Positions 21,029-28,082 are shown, numbered from the stretch's first letter. The stretch is DNA of 43,642 nucleotides from an uncultured Oribacterium sp. (GCA_946413525.1 CAMKKZ010000032.1:1-43642), one strand, 5' to 3'. Notes: a model not told the origin generated them from the sequence alone. Program-made: numbers and translations.

Positions 21029-21121
21029 GACCGTATAGCCTGCGATACCGAGGCTGTATGTTAGGAATTAAAGCGGTCAAAAAACCACTTTAATATAGGA
21101 GCTTAAAGCTTGAAAGGGCAG

Positions 21122-21154
21122 GAGGGGTTTGATCGAATCCCTCTTGTTTTTTTT
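21122..21154 (+). terminator. Rho-independent terminator downstream of the giant gene
   Basis: GAGGGGTT (21122-21129) pairs with AATCCCTC (21136-21143), including one G-T pair, around a 6-base loop; TTG and then eight T follow (21147-21154). It would give the surface-protein transcript a 3' tail of about 370 bases that includes the 45-bp array and the 15-bp hairpin. The next 290 bases (21155-21448) show no gene and no clear signal. Confidence 0.7.
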
Positions 21155-21448
21155 GCAGCTATACATTTCCTTTGTTTTTTTCAAAATCGCTATTATCCTT
21201 CCTGGATACGAGGGACATTCAAAATGGCCAAAACAAAGTGGTCGTTCGTTCAGGGGGCAAGAGAGGTTCGTAAATAATTGTATCGATTAAAATCGGTTTT
21301 GGTCTGTTTTGGTCTGAGAATACTCATGAGAATCCATCAGCAAATGGTCAGCAAATTGTTACTCTTCAAACTTCTACATCCCCGGATGATACTTATTGAA
21401 TGATGTATATGTAATTTTCCACGCCCCGAATGGCTTACTCCCGCGGCC

Positions 21449-21730
21449 TCCTGGCAGGGGAAATGGGACTTTTGTCGTTTTTTACTGCCCAGAACCCTCT
21501 CCTCTGGCGGATTCCTGGCAGGGGAAATGGGACTTTTGTCGTTTTTTACTGCCCAGAACCCTCTCCTCCGGCGGATTCCTGGCAGGGGAAATGGGACTTT
21601 AGTCTTTTTACTGCCCAGAACCCTCTCCACCGATGGATTCCTGGCAGGGAAATGGGGCTTTAGTCGTTTTTTGCTGCCCAGAACCCTCTCCTCTGGCGGA
21701 TTCCTGGCAGGGGAAATGGGACTTTTGGCA
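21449..21730. repeat. 64-bp intergenic tandem repeat, five copies
   Basis: Units start at TCCTGGCAGGGGAAATGGG-like sequence at 21449, 21513, 21577, 21639 and 21702 (periods 64, 64, 62, 63), followed by a T-rich part and GCCCAGAACCCTCTCC. The last copy is partial. There are no unique spacers. Short open frames run through it on both strands only because of its composition. Confidence 0.9.
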
Positions 21731-21795
21731 AGAGCAATGGGTTGTGAACTGTAATAGTAAATTGTCAGATGTGGAATTATCTAGGCTTCGCTGCA

Positions 21796-21825
21796 TTGAC
21801 ATAGTAAGAAGAATTTACGTATAAT
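21796..21825 (+). promoter_or_regulatory. Sigma-A promoter
   Basis: A perfect -35 TTGACA (21796-21801) and a perfect -10 TATAAT (21820-21825) are separated by 18 bases. Transcription would start near 21832, about 45 bases before the PH-like/zinc-ribbon gene. Confidence 0.85.
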
Positions 21826-21877
21826 TCAGGTGCGGAATCAATAATTCTTGTGGGCAGGCATTGCCGGAGGTGTCACG

Positions 21878-22450
21878 ATGGACGAGGGATTGAAACTGAA
21901 CCCGGACGAGGCGGTGGTCAGGAGAAGCGAGAAGATAGGGTATGGCAGAAAAAAGCCTTTCGAAATACCCGGAAACCGAGACGAGCTTGTACTGACGAAT
22001 CAAAGCCTTATCCTGATCAAAAAGGGACTGCTTGGCGGTGTGAAGGATTATGTGCGTTTCCCGCTCAGCGAGGTTATGATCGCGAACGGGGAGGCCCAGG
22101 CTCATGTGGGGAAGGCGGACTTTATGACGCCCACACTCGACGTGTATTTTCAATCCGGGCAGGAGAGCTTCCGTTTCGAATGGGAGAACGACGCCAGGGA
22201 CTGGGCGGACAGCATTAACGAGATACTGACGGGCAAGGCGCCGGAAAAGAAGGATGACATGGCCTGGGTTGCGGAAACTTTGGCCATGGCGGACTCCGTG
22301 GCCGGCTCCATTAACAAGGTCAGGAACGCCCTCGGCATAGGTCAGGAGGAAGAGGCTTCCGGCATCTGCCCCGGCTGCGGGGCATCCATTTCGGGCATCC
22401 GCGGCAAGACCATTCAGTGTCCCTACTGCGGTACATATTATACCTTTTGA
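21878..22450 (+). CDS. PH-like domain protein with C-terminal zinc ribbon
   Basis: The protein has 190 residues. The frame is open from TTG 21848, but GGAGG at 21866-21870 and 7-base spacing favour ATG 21878. The N-terminal half (ELVLTNQSLILIKKGLLGG, then alternating strand-like segments) looks like the beta-rich bacterial PH/GRAM-type fold, often found in membrane- or stress-associated proteins. The C-terminus carries CPGC and CPYC separated by about 14 residues, a rubredoxin-like zinc ribbon. No membrane segment is present. It stands alone behind its own strong promoter, between repeat arrays, and its molecular role is unknown. Confidence 0.8.
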   Translation: MDEGLKLNPDEAVVRRSEKIGYGRKKPFEIPGNRDELVLTNQSLILIKKGLLGGVKDYVRFPLSEVMIANGEAQAHVGKADFMTPTLDVYFQSGQESFRFEWENDARDWADSINEILTGKAPEKKDDMAWVAETLAMADSVAGSINKVRNALGIGQEEEASGICPGCGASISGIRGKTIQCPYCGTYYTF

Positions 22451-22478
22451 CATGGCCGGGTAAAAACGTATTCTCCCC

Positions 22479-22684
22479 TATTAGAGTGGGTTTTTGCCAC
22501 TCTAATTTCATGACAAACCGATGCGCTATCGCATCATTAAGGCTCATCTATCAGAGAGGGTTTTCTGCCATTCTGAATTCTGACATAGCGAACCGCTTGC
22601 GGGGCAAACCGGCTCATCTATCAGAGTGGGTTTTGTCACTCTGAATTCTGACATAGCGAACCGCCCGCGGGACAAATCGGCTCA
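22479..22684 (-). repeat. Three intergenic copies of the dispersed ~70-bp palindromic repeat
   Basis: Read on the minus strand, units cover about 22684-22619, 22618-22549 and 22548-22479. Each has GATGAGCC, a variable part with GGTTCGCTATGTCAGAATTC in two copies, and a terminal hairpin. The hairpin is TCAGAGTGG with a mostly complementary partner in the first, changed at several bases in the second, and TTAGAGTGG/CCACTCTAA in the third. In the third copy both arms changed together, so pairing is kept. Unit length is near 70 bases. The array begins 28 bases after the zinc-ribbon gene's stop. Confidence 0.8.
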
Positions 22685-22740
22685 ACCCGGGTGCGTAGTA
22701 ATCCCTTATTGCTGATTCCTACGAGCCGCACATTTCGGGG

Positions 22741-22955
22741 CCTTTTCCCGTGTGCGTGGGAATCCCCCCGCTGGATGCAGGAAAACACACTGTATCTTTA
22801 TGGGTCTTTTCTCATGTGCATGGAAATCCTCGCTTGGGTTCCTACAAGGGATTTGCCTGTTCTGTCTTTTCCCGCGTGCGTGGGAATCCCCCACCGGATG
22901 CAGGAAAACACACTGTATCTTTATGGGTCTTTTCCCATGTGCATGGGAATCCCCC
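22741..22955. CRISPR. CRISPR-like mini-array (four repeats, three spacers), no cas genes
   Basis: Four 28-base repeats start at 22741, 22805, 22865 and 22928 (start-to-start distances 64, 60, 63). The best copy contains the palindrome TTCCCATGTGCATGGGAA followed by TCCCCC. The layout GT-TT-CCC-palindrome-GGG-AT-CC and the near-61-base period resemble type I-E arrays. Spacers are 36, 32 and 35 bases. Spacers 1 and 3 share 32 identical bases, and the two outer repeats on each side also pair up, so the array may instead be a duplicated 123-base block. No cas gene is present in the window. A degenerate orphan array and an ordinary tandem repeat are both possible. Confidence 0.4.
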
Positions 22956-22963
22956 TGGGGGGC

Positions 22964-22992
22964 TTGCGGGGAACGGGGCATAAAAGTATAAT
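22964..22992 (+). promoter_or_regulatory. Probable promoter of the cbiMQO operon
   Basis: A perfect -10 TATAAT (22987-22992) is 17 bases after TTGCGG (22964-22969), a weak -35. Transcription would start near 22999, leaving about 60 bases of leader, too short for a cobalamin riboswitch. The -35 sits just after the last CRISPR-like repeat. Confidence 0.55.
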
Positions 22993-23061
22993 TTCTTTTT
23001 GTGAAAAATGGATATGGATTGGATTAGATCAGATTCGGATCAGGAAGAGAGGTAATACTTT

Positions 23062-24171
23062 ATGCATATGGCGGATGCCCTGTTGTCGCCGGCTGTGGCC
23101 GGAACGATGTATATTGCTTCCGGGACGGCGGCAGCTTTTTCCGTCCTTTCGCTCAAGAAGGACGAGGAGCCCCAGAAGCTGCCGGCCATGGCTGTGACGG
23201 CGGCTTTGGTTTTTTCGGGTCAGATGATTAATTATACGATTCCCGGCACGGGTTCTTCGGGACATTTGTGCGGGGGGATGCTGCTTTCGGCGATCCTGGG
23301 CCCCCAGGCGGGATTCCTGTCCATGATTGTCGTCCTGGCCATACAGTGCCTTTTCTTTGCCGACGGGGGGCTGATGGCTTTGGGAGCCAATATCTGGAAT
23401 ATGGCATTCTATGGGTGCTTCATAGGATATTATCTGGTATGGCGGCCGATCATCCGGAGCAAATTGTTTGGCAGCGGCAGGGCGGCCATGCGGGCGCGAA
23501 TTATTGCCGCGTCCATTATCGGCTGCGTGCTGACGCTTCAGATGGGCGCCTTTTCCGTTGTTCTGGAAACATGCCTCTCCGGCATTGCGGACCTTCCCTT
23601 CGGGGCCTTCGCGGCCCTGATGCAGCCGATTCATCTTGCCATCGGCCTGGTGGAAGGCCTTATTACGTCGGCGGTATTGTGTTTTGTGTATGAATCCCGC
23701 CCGGAGCTGCTCCGGGACGTAATGGACGCCGGCGAGGCGGCTCCAAAGGGAGGGAAATCCCTTCGAACCACGGTTGCCGTGCTGGCGGCAGCCGCGCTGG
23801 TCATTGGCGGCGGGCTGAGCCTTTTGGCCAGTTCCCACCCGGATGGGCTGGAATGGGCGCTTTTCGGAAATGAGGATGCCGGCTATGCTGCCAATATGGG
23901 GCTGGATGAGGAGAGCTTTGGCGTAGACAGCAAGGCTGCGGAGGCAGCGGGAAACATTCAGAAGGCCACCGCAATTCTTCCCGACTATTCTTTTTCCAAC
24001 AGCGAGAGCCCTGCGGGCACCAGCGTTTCCGGCCTCGTGGGTTCGGTAATGGTCGCAGTTGCCGCCATCATGATCAGCATGGCCGGGGGCTTCTTCAGGA
24101 AAAGGAAGGCGGCCCGGGTGAGAGAGTATTCTGATAAAGAAGGTGGCCCGGATGAGAGAGTAATCCGATGA
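23062..24171 (+). CDS. cbiM: CbiM: cobalt ECF transporter substrate-binding membrane protein with PDGLE domain
   Basis: The protein has 369 residues and starts MHMADALLSPAVAG; in this family the N-terminal amine and His2 bind the metal ion (Co2+, or Ni2+ in NikM). GAGAGG precedes the ATG. Several hydrophobic helices follow, with NYTIPGTGSSGHLCGG and ALGANIWNMAFYG typical of CbiM. A C-terminal extension carries HPDGLEWAL (PDGLE at residues 260-264) and a last membrane segment, the CbiN-like/PDGLE part fused to CbiM. It should work in the membrane with CbiQ and CbiO to import cobalt. The last codons (about residues 349-369, KAARVREYSDKEGGPDERVIR) are made from a 34-bp tandem repeat, so the natural C-terminus was probably shorter or different. 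Confidence 0.92.
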   Translation: MHMADALLSPAVAGTMYIASGTAAAFSVLSLKKDEEPQKLPAMAVTAALVFSGQMINYTIPGTGSSGHLCGGMLLSAILGPQAGFLSMIVVLAIQCLFFADGGLMALGANIWNMAFYGCFIGYYLVWRPIIRSKLFGSGRAAMRARIIAASIIGCVLTLQMGAFSVVLETCLSGIADLPFGAFAALMQPIHLAIGLVEGLITSAVLCFVYESRPELLRDVMDAGEAAPKGGKSLRTTVAVLAAAALVIGGGLSLLASSHPDGLEWALFGNEDAGYAANMGLDEESFGVDSKAAEAAGNIQKATAILPDYSFSNSESPAGTSVSGLVGSVMVAVAAIMISMAGGFFRKRKAARVREYSDKEGGPDERVIR

Positions 24172-24275
24172 GGAAGGCGGCCCGGGTGAGAGAGTATTCT
24201 GATAAAGAAGGCAGCCCGGATGAGAGAGTAATCCGATGAGGAAGGTGGCCTGAGTTACAGGGTAATCTGATTAAA
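24106..24275 (+). repeat. 34-bp tandem repeat spanning the cbiM stop codon
   Basis: Five units start at 24106, 24140, 24174, 24208 and 24242. Two variants alternate (one with GTATTCTGATAAAG, one with GTAATCCGATGAGG), so the array can be seen as a 68-bp unit. The cbiM TGA (24169-24171) lies at the end of unit 2. Because 34 is not a multiple of 3, the coding units are read in different frames. Confidence 0.9.
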
Positions 24276-24338
24276 AACAGTGCAGACAGGTGGTGAAAAT
24301 GGATCCGACTGTGAAGGAACGGGAAAAGAGAAAGAGGA

Positions 24339-24453
24339 TCCTGAAAATATCAGATGGAGAAACCGCTGAGGATTCTGATGAGGGAAGCAGGAAAAATGGG
24401 TCCTGAAAATATCAGATGGAGAAACCGCCGAGGATTTTGATGAGGGAAGCAGG
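24339..24453 (+). repeat. 62-bp direct repeat between cbiM and cbiQ
   Basis: TCCTGAAAATATCAGATGG and the following 35 bases (ending GGGAAGCAGGA) occur at 24339 and again at 24401 with one or two changes. Together with the 34-bp array it fills almost the whole 349-base gap between cbiM and cbiQ. No promoter was recognised in the gap, so the genes are probably co-transcribed through it. Confidence 0.85.
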
Positions 24454-24520
24454 ATAGAGAAAAGAAGCAGGGTCATGATGTGATCCGGACCGAAAGGGCA
24501 GTGAATTTTGGTGATTGCGA

Positions 24521-25330
24521 ATGGATAAAACGAGGAATGCGCTGAATGAGTTTGGCATGATGGATGAATTTGCCGCGGGGGATTCCCCCATTCACAGGCT
24601 GAATGCCACTGCCAAGCTTTTGTGCACGGTTTCCTATATTCTTGTTGTGATGTCCTTTGGCAAGTACAGCCTGAGCGCCCTGTCCGTCATGATATTGTGG
24701 CCCGTCCTGCTGTTCCAACTGAGCGGCATCCCCATGGGAGCATGCTTTTACAAGCTGCGCATGATTCTCCCGCTTGTGATGGCGGTAGGATTATTCAATC
24801 CATTTTTTGACCGGGGAATTATGCTTACTCTGTGGGGCATTGGAATTTCCGGGGGCGTGGTCAGCATGCTTACGCTGATGCTGAAAGGGATCCTGTGCCT
24901 GATGGCCTCGTTCCTGCTGGCTGCCACAACTCCCTTTGACAGTATTTGCGCTTCACTTTCAAAGCTTCATGTTCCCGGAACCCTTGTGACGCTTTTCCTA
25001 CTGACCTATCGTTATATCGGGGTGCTGGGCAGGGAGCTTGCGATAATGTCCGATGCCTATCACCTCCGGGCTCCGGGCCAGAAGGGCATCCATGTATCCG
25101 CCTGGGGCTCCTTCCTCGGGCAGCTCCTGCTGCGCAGCATGGACCGTGCCCAGGAGCTGTATTCAAGCATGCTGCTAAGAGGTTATCACAAGCATTTCCA
25201 CTATGCCCCTACAAGGCCCTTCCGTTGGAAGGACTTCTTTTTTCTGTTTTCAGGTATTTCTTTCTTTCTCCTGTTCCGCATGGTGGATGTGGCAAGCATC
25301 CTGGGTAGTCTTTTTGTATCGGTTCGCTAA
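24521..25330 (+). CDS. cbiQ: CbiQ: cobalt ECF transporter transmembrane (T) component
   Basis: I choose ATG 24521; TTG 24515 and ATG 24557 are in frame, and no good ribosome site separates them. From 24521 the product has 269 residues with MMDEFAAGDSPIHRLNATAKLL near the start, as in CbiQ/EcfT proteins. Long hydrophobic helices follow. Typical coupling-helix sequence appears around residues 185-225 (SDAYHLRAPG and RAQELYSSMLLRGY, compare the ARG motifs of EcfT). It links CbiM to the ATPase CbiO. The last five codons (FVSVR, stop) lie in the first unit of a 31-bp tandem array, so the C-terminal sequence has been shaped by the repeat. Confidence 0.88.
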   Translation: MDKTRNALNEFGMMDEFAAGDSPIHRLNATAKLLCTVSYILVVMSFGKYSLSALSVMILWPVLLFQLSGIPMGACFYKLRMILPLVMAVGLFNPFFDRGIMLTLWGIGISGGVVSMLTLMLKGILCLMASFLLAATTPFDSICASLSKLHVPGTLVTLFLLTYRYIGVLGRELAIMSDAYHLRAPGQKGIHVSAWGSFLGQLLLRSMDRAQELYSSMLLRGYHKHFHYAPTRPFRWKDFFFLFSGISFFLLFRMVDVASILGSLFVSVR

Positions 25331-25458
25331 GCTCGATGGCCTTTTTGTATCGGTTCGCTGACCTGGGCGGCCTTTTTGCAACGGTTTGCTGACCTGGATG
25401 GTTTTTGCAACGGTTCACTGACTTGGGTGGTCTTTTTGTATCGGTTCGCTGACATTGG
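25309..25458 (+). repeat. 31-bp tandem repeat spanning the cbiQ stop codon
   Basis: Five units start near 25309, 25340, 25371, 25402 and 25431 (the fourth is 29 bases). Each reads CTTTTTGTATCGGTTCGCT plus GACCTGGGTGG-like sequence. The cbiQ TAA (25328-25330) is in unit 1. The array runs up to 19 bases before cbiO. TTTTTG runs recur but have no stem, so it is not a terminator. Confidence 0.9.
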
Positions 25459-25476
25459 TTTGGTCAGGTAAAAGGA

Positions 25477-26199
25477 ATGATAGAATTTCAAAATGTAAGT
25501 TTTTCCTATGAGCATCCGCATAAGGTAATCAGGGATTTGTCCTTTTCCATAAAAGATGGGGAGTGCGTTGGGCTGATCGGGGCGAATGGGGCCGGCAAAT
25601 CTACTGTGATGAAGCTTTTGCTCGGGTTGGTTCGGGGGGAGGGGAAAATCCTGGTGGATGGTCTGGAGATGAGAAAGGAAAACCTGGCACTGATCCGAAG
25701 GAAGCTGGGCTTTGTACTTCAGAATTCAGACAATCAGATGTTCATGCCCACGGTATATGAAGATATGATTTTTGCCCCGCTTAATTATATGGTAGGGCGG
25801 GAGGAGGCGGAGAAGAGGGTGGATGCCGTGCTGGGGCGTCTGGGACTTGGGCATCTCAAGCACCGCCACAATCACAAGCTTTCCGGCGGTGAAAAACGGA
25901 TGGCCGCCATAGCGACCATCCTCGCGATGGAGCCGGAGGCAATTCTGATGGATGAGCCGACATCGGCTTTGGATCCTTATAACCGCAGGATCGTAATCAA
26001 CATAATCCGGGAACTGGCGGAGACCAGGATTATCACATCCCATGATCTTGACATGATCCTTGATACCTGCACAAGGGTCATCCTCCTTTCGGATGGCCGT
26101 GTCGCCGCCGATGGCCCTGCTTCGGAAATCCTCAGAGATAAAGAGCTTCTTGAGAAAAACCACATGGAGCTCCCGCTTAGCCTCAGCAGGCGGGAATGA
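25477..26199 (+). CDS. cbiO: CbiO: cobalt ECF transporter ATPase
   Basis: The protein has 240 residues and is a full ABC ATPase: Walker A GANGAGKST (35-43), Q-loop Gln82 (LQNSDNQMF), signature LSGGEK (135-140), Walker B ILMDE (156-160) and switch His189 (ITSHDLDMI). The Q-loop followed by SDNQ is typical of ECF-transporter ATPases. It powers cobalt uptake with CbiM and CbiQ, whose genes precede it in the same direction. AGG at 25466-25468 precedes the ATG. The C-terminal part is a little short for the family, with no extra domain. Confidence 0.93.
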   Translation: MIEFQNVSFSYEHPHKVIRDLSFSIKDGECVGLIGANGAGKSTVMKLLLGLVRGEGKILVDGLEMRKENLALIRRKLGFVLQNSDNQMFMPTVYEDMIFAPLNYMVGREEAEKRVDAVLGRLGLGHLKHRHNHKLSGGEKRMAAIATILAMEPEAILMDEPTSALDPYNRRIVINIIRELAETRIITSHDLDMILDTCTRVILLSDGRVAADGPASEILRDKELLEKNHMELPLSLSRRE

Positions 26200-26219
26200 A
26201 AGGAACTGTCCTTTTTTTT
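26199..26219 (+). terminator. Weak intrinsic terminator after cbiO
   Basis: AAAGGA (26199-26204) pairs with TCCTTT (26209-26214) around ACTG, with the T-run going on to 26219. The stem is short and AT-rich, so some read-through into the cyclo-ligase gene is likely. Confidence 0.45.
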
Positions 26220-26253
26220 ACAAAGAGTTGAACGGGATAATGAGGCAGAGGGT

Positions 26254-26856
26254 ATGAAGTTAAATAGAGAAAAAGAAGCCCTGCGGCAGCTTTTGCTGAA
26301 AAGAAGGAGGGAGCTTTCCCGGGAATACATGGAGCGGGCTGGCGCGGAGATAGTGTCAAGGCTTTTTCTGTACCCTGTATTCCAGCAGGTTGACAGTGTT
26401 TTTTCGTATGTGAGTGTGGCAGGTGAGCCGGACACAAGACAGCTTATTGAATGTGCCTGGCAGATGGGGAAGCTGGTGGCGGTCCCCCGCATTATTCCCG
26501 GTCCGGAGCGGAGGATGGAAGCGGTTCCCATACGATCCTGGAATGATCTTGTACCAGGGAGGATGGGCATACCGGAGCCGAAAGCGGAGCTTCCCGCAAT
26601 AGACGGCTATAAGCTGAGCCTTGCTATCGTGCCCTGTGTTTCTGCTGACAGAAATGGCGGGAGGCTCGGACATGGAGCCGGTTATTACGACCGCTTCCTG
26701 AAGGGGCAGTCCATGTACAAATATTGCCTCTGTTTCGAGAAAATGATATCCGAGAGCATTCCTATGGAAGATACGGATATCCCCATGGACAAGGTCTTTT
26801 CGGAAAAAATGTCAGTTTTCCCACGGAATTTCAGAAAGCATGTCGGTCTTCCGTGA
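26254..26856 (+). CDS. 5-formyltetrahydrofolate cyclo-ligase
   Basis: The protein has 200 residues, normal for the family. It converts 5-formyltetrahydrofolate to 5,10-methenyltetrahydrofolate with ATP, returning folate to one-carbon metabolism in the cytoplasm. The hallmark GGRLGHGAGYYDRFL is at 135-149 (usually GGRLGYGGGYYDRFL), with VPCVSADRNG just before it; the N-terminal Lys/Arg-rich helix matches the ATP and substrate region. GAGG at 26242-26245 supports the start. It lies 54 bases after cbiO in the same direction; a functional link to cobalt uptake (B12 and folate share methyl transfer) is possible but is inference. Its stop codon lies in a 30-bp tandem array. Confidence 0.93.
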   Translation: MKLNREKEALRQLLLKRRRELSREYMERAGAEIVSRLFLYPVFQQVDSVFSYVSVAGEPDTRQLIECAWQMGKLVAVPRIIPGPERRMEAVPIRSWNDLVPGRMGIPEPKAELPAIDGYKLSLAIVPCVSADRNGGRLGHGAGYYDRFLKGQSMYKYCLCFEKMISESIPMEDTDIPMDKVFSEKMSVFPRNFRKHVGLP

Positions 26857-26933
26857 GAATCCAGATAGTATATCGGTCTCCCGTGAGAATCCAGATAGTA
26901 TATCGGTATTCTGAGAAATTTGAGATAGTATGT
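26844..26933 (+). repeat. 30-bp tandem repeat spanning the cyclo-ligase stop codon
   Basis: Units start at 26844, 26874 and 26904 (CGGTCTTCCGTGAGAATCCA and a GATAGTATAT end); a degenerate unit follows to about 26960. The gene's TGA (26854-26856) lies in unit 1. The coding bases just before (26813-26843) look like a diverged earlier unit, so the array seems to have grown out of the gene's own 3' end. Confidence 0.85.
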
Positions 26934-26979
26934 TAGTCTTCCTCAGGCTATACATATATAGGCGGTATGTCTTTTGTCC

Positions 26980-27108
26980 GTACTTTCTGAGGCTAAGAAT
27001 CATATCAGTGTGAAGGGCGATATGGATGAGATGGATCTGACGGCGGCGGAAACCAAGGCGACCTACCAGGAGATTCAGGACTGGGCGAAAGAGAAGGTCA
27101 CAAGATAA
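26980..27108 (+). pseudogene. Remnant of an RlmD/TrmA-type methyltransferase C-terminal extension
   Basis: The frame ending at TAA 27106 gives VLSEAKNHISVKGDMDEM and then DLTAAETKATYQEIQDW. In Clostridia, RlmD-like and related methyltransferases carry a tail in which a hydrophobic VxLLS segment leads to D-x-x-x-AESKATY-x-EIKxY. The catalytic part is missing, and the tail stops early at AKEKVTR where homologues continue for about 40 residues. The last codons appear to come from the opposing PIN gene, so a deletion joined the two genes. Family assignment rests on recall of the motif. Confidence 0.5.
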
Positions 27109-27428
27109 GTATCTTCCTCTTTCCGTTCTTCCATAACCACTTCATAGAATACGAGATCTTTGGGGTCCGGCAGTTCCACGTCAAGATGCTCTGCATCAAC
27201 ATAAATGGCACGTTTATGAAAAGTGCTCATAATGCCTTCTATGAGATCTTCAGGAAGATGAAACTTTGGACGGGAAAGTACTTCCCGATATTCCTTTTCT
27301 ATCGCCTCATTTAGAATGGGTATGATTGGCCCGTCAAAGGCAAGTTCTACGATGCTCCCCGGAACAGAGTGTGACTTCAGAACTGCTGAGACGAGGACAT
27401 TCGTGTCGATAACCACATAATACTTCAT
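27075..27428 (-). CDS. PIN-domain toxin, C-terminally truncated
   Basis: The protein has 117 residues and starts MKYYVVIDTNVLVSAVL, with the first catalytic Asp at position 8. EYREVLSRPKF and LPDPKDLVFYEVVME are typical of the COG1569/PIN_3 toxins, which are metal-dependent ribonucleases. Homologues go on as LVTGN-x-x-HFP and about 20 more residues; here LVTF is followed by SFAQS and a stop read from foreign DNA. The truncation removes the usual end of the domain, so activity is doubtful. It lies 6 bases after the antitoxin gene, in the usual antitoxin-then-toxin order. Confidence 0.75.
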   Translation of the reverse strand: MKYYVVIDTNVLVSAVLKSHSVPGSIVELAFDGPIIPILNEAIEKEYREVLSRPKFHLPEDLIEGIMSTFHKRAIYVDAEHLDVELPDPKDLVFYEVVMEERKEEDTYLVTFSFAQS

Positions 27429-27434
27429 AGGCGT

Positions 27435-27713
27435 TTACTTCCTTGCTTCTGCGATTTCGGCGTTGATCTCCTCGAGAGTCATGTCTGAGATGCCATATTC
27501 CTCTGCGATCCGACTGGCCCTTTGAAGAGCGCGGATACCGGGATTGGTTTCTTCCTCTATTTTCATACTGAAAGGAATACCGTTTTCCTGGTTCAGCCTT
27601 GAAACACACATCCTCAGATATGCGGGAAGAGAGAGCCCGAGACGATCAAGGATCTGAACGGCACGGAGCTTTTCTGTATCTTCTGTTCTGAATTGAACTA
27701 ACGTGCTTGCCAT
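27435..27713 (-). CDS. RelB/DinJ-family antitoxin
   Basis: The protein has 92 residues. The N-terminus (STLVQFRTEDTEKLRAVQIL, then LGLSLPAYLRMCVSRL) fits the ribbon-helix-helix DNA-binding domain of RelB/DinJ antitoxins. The middle PFSMK fits the family linker and the C-terminal helical part would bind the toxin. The ATG follows a perfect AAGGAGG on the minus strand. It should neutralise the PIN toxin and repress the shared promoter. With the toxin truncated it may be an orphan repressor now. Confidence 0.8.
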   Translation of the reverse strand: MASTLVQFRTEDTEKLRAVQILDRLGLSLPAYLRMCVSRLNQENGIPFSMKIEEETNPGIRALQRASRIAEEYGISDMTLEEINAEIAEARK

Positions 27714-27765
27714 CGTATTATCCTCCTTTCTGATAATGGTTTATGGTCATATCTTAACCACCTAT

Positions 27766-27794
27766 AGCATACCCTGGAAGGAAAACAAATGCAA
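27766..27794 (-). promoter_or_regulatory. Promoter of the antitoxin-toxin operon
   Basis: On the minus strand, TTGCAT (27794-27789) and TATGCT (27771-27766) are 17 bases apart, about 50 bases before the antitoxin ATG. An imperfect palindrome near 27738-27760 (GGTT...AACC) between promoter and gene could be the antitoxin's operator. Confidence 0.55.
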
Positions 27795-27917
27795 TCATAT
27801 GATTACAAATGACGAAGAATGGGATGGCCGCATGTGCGTACGAACGTCGATTACCTTCCGTTTGCCGATCATTGATAGCGATATGAGCATGCCAATGGGA
27901 AATGGTTTGGACAGTGA

Positions 27918-28082
27918 TTCACATATTGAGACTATATTGTTGCTACAAAGGTCGAACTCGTAGAAATCCTTTATTTTGAGCACTTTTACGAGTATTTCAC
28001 CTTCGGTGAGACCGACTGGTCGAAGCACGGAAAACGCCTCGAAAAGTATGTCCGGGTGGAACTGCATTTTCGCAGTGAGTAG
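27918..28082 (+). pseudogene. Short coding-like remnant, family not recognised
   Basis: The frame from 27918 to TAG 28082 has no good start and gives about 54 residues with VELVEILYFEHFYEYFTFGE and later KHGKRLEKYVRVELHF. The aromatic and charged mix looks like real protein rather than a chance reading. It has no ribosome site and begins right after an in-frame stop, so it is probably the tail of a lost gene. The opposite-strand frame over the same bases has no ribosome site either. Confidence 0.3.

Noticed and set aside
21449..21730. CRISPR array
   Set aside because: All 62-64 bases of each unit are repeated; there are no distinct spacers, so it is a plain tandem repeat.
22993..23061. Cobalamin or cobalt riboswitch before cbiM
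   Set aside because: The leader is about 60 bases after a good -10 box, and no B12-box or NiCo-type multi-stem core is visible.
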